From Thermomonas alba (lineage in GTDB: Bacteria > Pseudomonadota > Gammaproteobacteria > Xanthomonadales > Xanthomonadaceae), in NCBI RefSeq assembly GCF_022419205.1, contig NZ_JAJOZU010000002.1, forward strand, positions 62,001-126,000: a stretch of DNA of 64,000 nucleotides, written 5' to 3'. This document shows positions 58,569 to 64,000 of this stretch, piece after piece (the stretch's first letter is position 1; every line of letters begins with the position of its first letter). The translations under genes were made by a program, and so were the position numbers. The notes under the pieces are model-generated. The model saw only the letters and a program-made list of their open reading frames with translations. It was not told the origin of the DNA and did not search any database.

Positions 58569-60581
58569 ATGTCTCGCGATCCTCTTCATGGCCTCAATCC
58601 CCCGCAACGCGCGGCGGTCCTGCATACCGAAGGCCCGCTGCTGGTGCTGGCCGGCGCTGGCAGCGGCAAGACCCGGGTGATCGTGGAGAAGATCGCGCAC
58701 CTGGTGCAGAGCGGGCGCTACCCGGCGCGCCGGATCGCCGCGATCACCTTCACCAACAAATCCGCGCGCGAGATGCGCGAGCGCGTCGGCAAGCGCCTGA
58801 AGGGCGATGCCGCGCAGGCGCTGACCGTCTGCACCTTCCACGCGCTGGGGCTGAAGATCGTGCAGACCGACCACGCCCGGCTTGGCCTGCGGCGTGGCTT
58901 TTCGATCTTCGATGCCGACGATTCCGCCGCCCAGATCAAAGACCTGCTGCCGCCTGGACACAAACCCGACGCAGTGGCGGCGATGCAGCAGCTGATCAGC
59001 CGCGCAAAGAACGCCTGTCTGTCCCCGGAGCAGGCAGCACAGGCCGCGCGCAGCACCCGCGAGCGCGAGGCCGCGGCGCTGTACGCGCGCTATCAGCAGC
59101 GCCTGGTGGCATTCAACGCGGTGGATTTCGACGACCTGATCCGGCTGCCGGTGCAGCTGCTGGAGAACGACGAAGACGCGCGGATGAGCTGGCGCGAGCG
59201 CATCGGCTACCTGCTGGTGGACGAGGCACAGGACACCAACGACGCGCAATACCGGCTGCTGAAGGCGATCGCCGGCGCGGCCGGGCAGTTCACCTGCGTG
59301 GGTGACGACGACCAGAGCATCTACGCCTGGCGCGGCGCCAATCCGGACAATCTGCTCGCCTTGAGCCACGATTACCCGGCGCTGAAAGTCATCAAGCTGG
59401 AGCAGAACTACCGCTGCCCCGGCCGCGTGCTGCGCGCTGCCAACGCGCTGATCGCCCACAACCCGCACGAGCACCCCAAAACGCTGTGGAGCCAGGCCGC
59501 CGACGGCGAGCGCATCCGCGTGTGGGAATGCCGCGATGCCGCGCATGAAGCCGAGCGGGTAGCCGCCGAGATCCAGTTCATCGGCAAGCAGCTCGCCAGC
59601 CCCGAGCGTCCACCGCCGTGGGGCGAGTTCTGCATCCTGTTCCGCGGCAACCACCAGAGCCGCGCGCTGGAAAAGGCGCTGCAGCTGCTGCGCATTCCGT
59701 ATCACCTCAGCGGCGGCACCGCCTTCCTCGATCGCGGGGAGGTGAAAGATGCGCTGGCCTGGCTGCGCCTGCTGGCCAATCCCGACGACGACGCCGCTTT
59801 CCTGCGCGCGGTGCAGGCGCCCAATCGTGGCGTTGGCGCCGGCACCCTGGCCAGGCTTGGCGAGCTGGCCCAGCAGAGGCATCTGTCCCTGGCGCGCGCC
59901 GCGGAGTCGCTAGCGGTGGCGCAGCAGCTGCCGGCACGCGCCGCGAACGCGCTGCAGGGCTTCTCGGCGATCGTCCAGGGCCTGCGTGCGGACGCACACA
60001 CGCTGCCGCCGGCCGAGCTGGTCCGCCGTCTCAACGAACGTTCCGGCCTGTTGGCTGCGCTGCGCGCCAGCTGCAAGGACGAGGCCCAGTTCCAGATGCG
60101 GCGACGCAACCTGGACGAGCTGGCGGACTGGTTCGACGGCCCGAAAACCAGCGGCCCCGGCGAGCTGGCCGCCGCGCTGGCGCTGCTCTCGCATGCCGAC
60201 AAAGGCGAGGCCGGCAATCAGGTGCGGCTGATGTCACTGCACGCGGCCAAGGGCCTGGAGTTCCGCTTCGTGTTCATCGTCGGAGTGGAAGACGGCAATC
60301 TGCCGCACGAGGCCAGCCTCGAAGAAGGCCGGCTCGACGAGGAACGGCGGCTGTTCTATGTCGGCATCACCCGCGCCAAGGAGCGACTGTGGCTGTCGTA
60401 TGCGAAGGAAGCCCAGCGCTGGGGCGAGCGGCTGCGCCTGTCGCCCAGCCGCTTCCTGGACGAGCTGCCTGCGGACGACCTGCTGCGGGACGGCGCCGAT
60501 CCCGAGGCGGAGGCCGCGCACAAAGCCGCACGCCGCCGCGCCAGCCTGGCCGAGATCCAGGCGCTGCTGGCGGACGACTGA
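58569..60581 (+). CDS. rep: ATP-dependent DNA helicase Rep
   Basis: Rep is an SF1A 3'-5' helicase that helps forks pass protein-DNA blocks. The 670 residues have all helicase motifs: LAGAGSGKT (Walker A), FTNKSAREM, VDEAQDTN (Walker B), GDDDQSIYAWRGA, LEQNYRCPGR, LMSLHAAKGLEF and YVGITRAKERL. It matches Rep rather than UvrD by length and by GLNPPQ at the N-terminus. The ATG at 58560 (MAPMSRD) or 58569 (MSRDPLHGLN) may be used; no ribosome binding site decides. Confidence 0.97.
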   Translation: MSRDPLHGLNPPQRAAVLHTEGPLLVLAGAGSGKTRVIVEKIAHLVQSGRYPARRIAAITFTNKSAREMRERVGKRLKGDAAQALTVCTFHALGLKIVQTDHARLGLRRGFSIFDADDSAAQIKDLLPPGHKPDAVAAMQQLISRAKNACLSPEQAAQAARSTREREAAALYARYQQRLVAFNAVDFDDLIRLPVQLLENDEDARMSWRERIGYLLVDEAQDTNDAQYRLLKAIAGAAGQFTCVGDDDQSIYAWRGANPDNLLALSHDYPALKVIKLEQNYRCPGRVLRAANALIAHNPHEHPKTLWSQAADGERIRVWECRDAAHEAERVAAEIQFIGKQLASPERPPPWGEFCILFRGNHQSRALEKALQLLRIPYHLSGGTAFLDRGEVKDALAWLRLLANPDDDAAFLRAVQAPNRGVGAGTLARLGELAQQRHLSLARAAESLAVAQQLPARAANALQGFSAIVQGLRADAHTLPPAELVRRLNERSGLLAALRASCKDEAQFQMRRRNLDELADWFDGPKTSGPGELAAALALLSHADKGEAGNQVRLMSLHAAKGLEFRFVFIVGVEDGNLPHEASLEEGRLDEERRLFYVGITRAKERLWLSYAKEAQRWGERLRLSPSRFLDELPADDLLRDGADPEAEAAHKAARRRASLAEIQALLADD

Positions 60582-60670
60582 CGAGAGCTCGACGAACGCC
60601 GGCGCCTGCCGACATCGCCACGCCATGCGGCAGTCTTAGAATCGCCGTCTTCCTCTGTTTGGAGCCCTGC

Positions 60671-61588
60671 ATGCGTCGTTCCGATCTCCTCTCCGCGCTG
60701 GCCGTCGCGCTGGCGCTGTCTGCCTGCCAGAGCATGCCGCACGCCGCGCAGGCGCCCGTCGCCGCACCGGCACCCACCGCAGCGGCCCCTGCCGCGCCCG
60801 CGCCGGCACCTGCCGCGCTGCCCAACGACAACCTCAACGCCACGGTATGGATGCAGCAGACGGTGGAATACGCGGCCGTCACCCAGACCGTGTACCGCGC
60901 GGCCGAGGCGCGTCTAGATCAAGCATTGAAGGACAAGACCTGGGATGCGCTGGTGCCGGAGGAGCGCGAAAAGCCGGCCGCGAACCTGCCGCCCGCGGTC
61001 ATCGTGGACGTGGACGAGACCGTGCTCGACAACTCGCCCTACCAGGCGCGGCTGGTGCGCAGCGGTGGTGACTACGACGAAGCGAGCTGGGCAGCCTGGG
61101 TGAACGAACGCAGGGCGCGCGCGATTCCCGGCGCGGTGGCCTTCGCCCAGGCCGCGGCGGCGCGCGGCATCACCGTGCTCTACATCTCCAACCGGGCGGT
61201 GGATCTGGATCAGGCAACCATCGACAACCTGAAGTCGGAAGGCTTTCCGGTCAAGGACGCCAGCGTGTTCATGGGCCTGGGCACGTTCGTGCCCGGCTGC
61301 GAACAGAACGGCACCGAGAAGGACTGCCGGCGCCGTCTGGCCAGCCGCCACTACCGCATCCTGCTGCAGGTGGGCGACCAGCTGGGCGATTTCGTGCAGA
61401 TCATCAGCAACACCCCGGAAGGCCGCGCCGCGCTGTTCAGGCAGTATCAGACCTGGTTCGGCCAGCGCTGGTTCATGCTGCCCAATCCGTCCTACGGTAG
61501 CTGGGAGCCGGCGCTCTTCAACAACGACTGGACCCAGCCGGCCGACGTGCGCCGCAAGGCCAAGCAGGACGCGCTGCGAACCGACTGA
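60671..61588 (+). CDS. Lipoprotein 5'-nucleotidase / acid phosphatase, e(P4) family
   Basis: This 305-residue outer-membrane-type lipoprotein has lipobox LSAC at about residue 20, an Ala/Pro-rich spacer (25-55), and an HAD-type phosphatase domain. Motif I is DVDETVLDNS, motif II is in YISNRAV, and the later GDQLGDF carries the metal-binding aspartates. Haemophilus e(P4) uses such a domain to dephosphorylate NMN and other nucleotides. The start is supported by GGAG at 60661. It probably works alone. Confidence 0.95.
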   Translation: MRRSDLLSALAVALALSACQSMPHAAQAPVAAPAPTAAAPAAPAPAPAALPNDNLNATVWMQQTVEYAAVTQTVYRAAEARLDQALKDKTWDALVPEEREKPAANLPPAVIVDVDETVLDNSPYQARLVRSGGDYDEASWAAWVNERRARAIPGAVAFAQAAAARGITVLYISNRAVDLDQATIDNLKSEGFPVKDASVFMGLGTFVPGCEQNGTEKDCRRRLASRHYRILLQVGDQLGDFVQIISNTPEGRAALFRQYQTWFGQRWFMLPNPSYGSWEPALFNNDWTQPADVRRKAKQDALRTD

Positions 61589-61677
61589 ATCGCGGCATGC
61601 GGCCGGCGCGCGCATGCACAGCGCGCCCGGCGATCAGCGGCGCGCAGATGGCGGCTCGCGCCCGCGCCGCGGCGGCG

Positions 61678-62955
61678 TCAGCGCTCCAGGATCGCCGCCA
61701 CGCCCATGCCGCCGGCCGTGCAGATCGAGATCAGGCAGCGCCCATGGCCGCGCTGCCTGAGCTCCTTGGCGGCCGTGGCGACGATGCGCGCGCCGGTGGC
61801 CGCGAACGGATGACCGGTCGCCAGCGAAGAGCCGTTCGGGTTGATCCGGTTGGGGTCGATCCGCCCCAGCGGGGCGGCGAGCCCCAAGCGGTCGCGGCAG
61901 TAATCGGCACTCTCCCAGGCGCGCAGGGTGCACAGCACCTGGGCCGCGAACGCCTCGTGGATTTCGTAGAAATCGAAGTCTTGCAGGGATAGCCCATTGC
62001 GCGCCAGCAGCTCGGCGACGGCCACCGTGGGCGCCATCAGCAGCCCTTCGCCGTGCATGAAATCCACCGCCGCCACCTGCGCGTCGCGGATGTGGCACAA
62101 CACCTCGTGGCCATGCGCATTGGCCCAGTCGTCGCTGGCCAGCAGGCAGGCGGCCGCGCCATCGGTGAGCGGGGTGGAATTGCCGGCGGTCAGGGTGCCG
62201 CGTCCGGAGGTCTTGTCGAACGCGGGCTTGAGCGTGGCCAGCTTCTCGATGCTGGTGTCCGGGCGCAGGATGTTGTCGCGCGACACGCCGCGGAAGCTCA
62301 CCACCAGATCGTCGAAGAACCCGCGCGCATAGGCAGCGGCCAGCTTGTGGTGGGAATCGGCGGCCAGCGCATCCTGCGCTTCGCGCGAGATGTTCCATTC
62401 CTTCGCCATGTCCTCGCAATGCTGGCCCATCGACTTGCCGGTGCGCGGCTCGGCCACGCCGGGGAACTCCGGCTTCAGTTCGGACGGGCGGAAGCCCTTG
62501 AACGCCGCCAGCTTCTGGCCGAAGGTCTTGGCCGCGGCCGCGCGCAGCAGGCGCTGGCGCAGGGTCTTGCCGTACACGATCGGCACGTCCGAGGTGGTGT
62601 CGGAGCCGCCCCCGATGCCGGCCTCGATCTGGCCCGTCGCGATCTTCCCGGCGATCAATAGCAGGCTGTCCAGCGAGGTGCCGCAGGCGCGCTGCAGGGT
62701 GATCCCGGGCGTGCGCGGCGACAGCCCGGAGGACAGCGTAGCCTCGCGCGCCAGGTTCCAGTCCGAGGAGTGCTTGATCACCGCGCCCATCGCCACCTCG
62801 CCCAGCTGCTGCCCGTGCAGGCCGAACTTCTCGACCAGCGCGCCCAGGGTGCGCACCGACAGGCCAAGATTGCCGACATCGGCATAGGCGGTGTTCTGGC
62901 GGCAGAACGGGATGCGGACGCCACCCAGCACGGCGACGGGACGACCATGTTGCAT
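61678..62955 (-). CDS. fadI: Acetyl-CoA C-acyltransferase, FadI-like thiolase
   Basis: This 425-residue thiolase cleaves beta-ketoacyl-CoA or joins acetyl-CoA units. Its sequence follows FadI of E. coli: C91 in RACGTSLDS, RTGKSMGQHCEDMAKE, AGNSTPLTDGAAA, EIHEAFAAQVL, the histidine (about 382) in GHPFAATGAR and C412 in CTAGGMG. No FadJ-like partner lies beside it in the window. The start at 62955 gives MQHGRPVAVLGGVRIPF. It is convergent with the acid phosphatase and divergent from the next gene. Confidence 0.94.
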   Translation of the reverse strand: MQHGRPVAVLGGVRIPFCRQNTAYADVGNLGLSVRTLGALVEKFGLHGQQLGEVAMGAVIKHSSDWNLAREATLSSGLSPRTPGITLQRACGTSLDSLLLIAGKIATGQIEAGIGGGSDTTSDVPIVYGKTLRQRLLRAAAAKTFGQKLAAFKGFRPSELKPEFPGVAEPRTGKSMGQHCEDMAKEWNISREAQDALAADSHHKLAAAYARGFFDDLVVSFRGVSRDNILRPDTSIEKLATLKPAFDKTSGRGTLTAGNSTPLTDGAAACLLASDDWANAHGHEVLCHIRDAQVAAVDFMHGEGLLMAPTVAVAELLARNGLSLQDFDFYEIHEAFAAQVLCTLRAWESADYCRDRLGLAAPLGRIDPNRINPNGSSLATGHPFAATGARIVATAAKELRQRGHGRCLISICTAGGMGVAAILER

Positions 62956-63031
62956 GCTTCACCTCGAGGACGCGCCCGCGGCGCGGGCATAATGGCAAGT
63001 GTAGCGTTGCCTCGCCGAGCCCGGACTCCAC

Positions 63032-63904
63032 ATGCCATTCGACGCCTCAGACCGCGCCGCATTCCGCGGCGTGATCGCCCTGGAACTGCGCGACGGCGCG
63101 CCGCCGGCGCGCGCCGCGCTGGACGCCGCCGGCGCCGGCGACGTGGCCGAGCGCCTCGGCCGCGACCTCGCCAAGCTGGTGCCGGAGGTGGCCGTCTGCG
63201 AACTGGCCCTGCTCGGCGCCCATTTCGACCCGGCCGAGGCCCTGCGCCCCGGCTGGCCGCTGCACCGGCGCGCGCTGGAACTGCTGCAACGCGCGCCAGG
63301 CAAGGCGCAGGGCGCGCGCATCGTCGGCTTCGGCGCGGACGCGCAGGGCGCAGTGCCGCTGCCCCTGCAAGCCGACCCCGCGCTCACCGGCGGCAGCCTG
63401 CGGGTGCTGCCGTTCGTGCTGCGCGGCGAGGCCGCGGAAGGCGTCGGCGAGGCGCTGGAGGCGCTGCTGCTGGACCGCGGGATGGCCGCCGCCGATACCG
63501 CGCTGGCGCTGCAGGACGGCCTGGGCGCAACGCTCGAGCACGCCCGCTACCTGAGCCTGCACGACCTGCTGGCGATGATGGCGCTGCAGTACCAGAACGT
63601 CGGCCTCGACGGGCTGTGGTCGCTGCTGGAGACCGCGCTGCTGGACCCGAGCGGCACCCGTCTGCTGGACGCACCGCCGGAGCCGCTGGCGCGCTATGCC
63701 GACGGCGAGGTGCGGATCGCCCTGCTCGACCCTGCCGCCTGGCGCCGGCGCAACCTGCCTGACGCAGCGGACGGCGCGCGCCTGGAGCGCGGCTTCGCCC
63801 TGTTCCAAGCCCGCCAGCGGCAGTACGCCGCAGTGCTGGGCGCGCACGCCATCGACGTCACCTTCGTGCACTGCGGCGACGGCGACCCCGCCTGCCTGCA
63901 CTGA
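63032..63904 (+). CDS. Uncharacterised protein, Ala/Leu-rich
   Basis: This 290-residue protein is not recognised. It has no signal peptide, no membrane segment and no clear motif; it is alpha-helix-rich with a block SLHDLLAMMALQYQNVGLDG in the middle and a Cys/His-containing end (FVHCGDGDPACLH). The length, codon use and position favour a real gene. The ATG follows GGACT, a weak ribosome binding site. It is divergent from fadI and convergent with sodC. Confidence 0.75.
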   Translation: MPFDASDRAAFRGVIALELRDGAPPARAALDAAGAGDVAERLGRDLAKLVPEVAVCELALLGAHFDPAEALRPGWPLHRRALELLQRAPGKAQGARIVGFGADAQGAVPLPLQADPALTGGSLRVLPFVLRGEAAEGVGEALEALLLDRGMAAADTALALQDGLGATLEHARYLSLHDLLAMMALQYQNVGLDGLWSLLETALLDPSGTRLLDAPPEPLARYADGEVRIALLDPAAWRRRNLPDAADGARLERGFALFQARQRQYAAVLGAHAIDVTFVHCGDGDPACLH

Positions 63905-63930
63905 ACCGGCGCCCCCGCGCGGAAGCGCCG

Positions 63931-64000
63931 TCAGCGGGTGACGCGGATCACCCCGCAGGCGATGCGCGCGCCGGCGTTGCCGGCGGGCTGGCTGCGGTAG
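63931..64000 (-). CDS. sodC: Superoxide dismutase [Cu-Zn], 3' end only
   Basis: The last 22 residues before the stop read SQPAGNAGARIACGVIRVTR, the C-terminus of periplasmic Cu-Zn superoxide dismutase: GNAG.RIACGVI includes the arginine that guides superoxide and the cysteine of the structural disulfide. The rest of the gene lies beyond the window. The first base is not in a complete codon. Confidence 0.9.
   Translation of the reverse strand, partial: YRSQPAGNAGARIACGVIRVTR

Overview
The window is a 64 kb stretch of GC-rich (roughly 70 percent by eye) chromosome from a gammaproteobacterium, most likely family Lysobacteraceae (Xanthomonadaceae). The basis is gene order and protein style: groES-groEL divergent from cutA-dsbD-tlpA, then aroQ-accB-accC, prmA-DUF3426-fis-purH-purD, a TTG-started Fis, an RpoH promoter plus CIRCE-like operator on groES, and an RppH that begins with the [13 protein letters not shown] block usual in this family. 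The genus cannot be fixed from the sequence alone. Nearly all of the DNA is coding; no rRNA, prophage or insertion sequence was seen.

Layout. 1-7.7 kb: chaperonins (minus), CutA, a DsbD with two N-terminal redox domains, a TlpA-like thioredoxin, AroQ and the biotin half of acetyl-CoA carboxylase. 7.8-15.9 kb: a membrane diguanylate cyclase paired with a permuted NlpC/P60-type hydrolase, PrmA, a DUF3426 protein, Fis, PurH and PurD (separated by a triple-hairpin intergenic element) and a glutathione S-transferase. 16-21.8 kb: extradiol dioxygenase plus old-yellow-enzyme pair, an outer-membrane barrel protein and a TonB-dependent receptor. 22-27 kb: a compact four-gene, same-strand block that looks like a defence island (winged HTH, AbiEii-like nucleotidyltransferase, MmeI-like single-chain restriction-modification enzyme, NYN-LOTUS RNase-like protein) with a candidate operator in front. 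27-36 kb: MFS-PlsC lipid protein, AmpE, NudC, ErpA, a degenerate REC-GGDEF-EAL protein coupled to a hybrid kinase, QueD and tRNA-Met. 36-46 kb: RppH, phasin, RND efflux pair, an orphan three-repeat type I-E-like CRISPR array, a MATE transporter and SppA. 46-64 kb: small lipoprotein, SDR, Acs, M13 peptidase, cold-shock protein, an EF-hand protein coupled to a fatty-acid desaturase, MutM, ECF sigma plus Ser/Thr kinase, thymidine kinase, Rep, e(P4)-type acid phosphatase, a FadI-like thiolase, an unrecognised protein and the 3' end of sodC.

Most of this is core metabolism and envelope maintenance. The accessory signals worth attention are the 22-27 kb block, in which the restriction enzyme and the NYN-LOTUS gene overlap by four bases, and the cas-less mini CRISPR array at 42.1-42.25 kb. 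Regulatory DNA that can be read directly includes the sigma-32/CIRCE pair at groES, several strong intrinsic terminators and the inverted repeat before the HTH gene.
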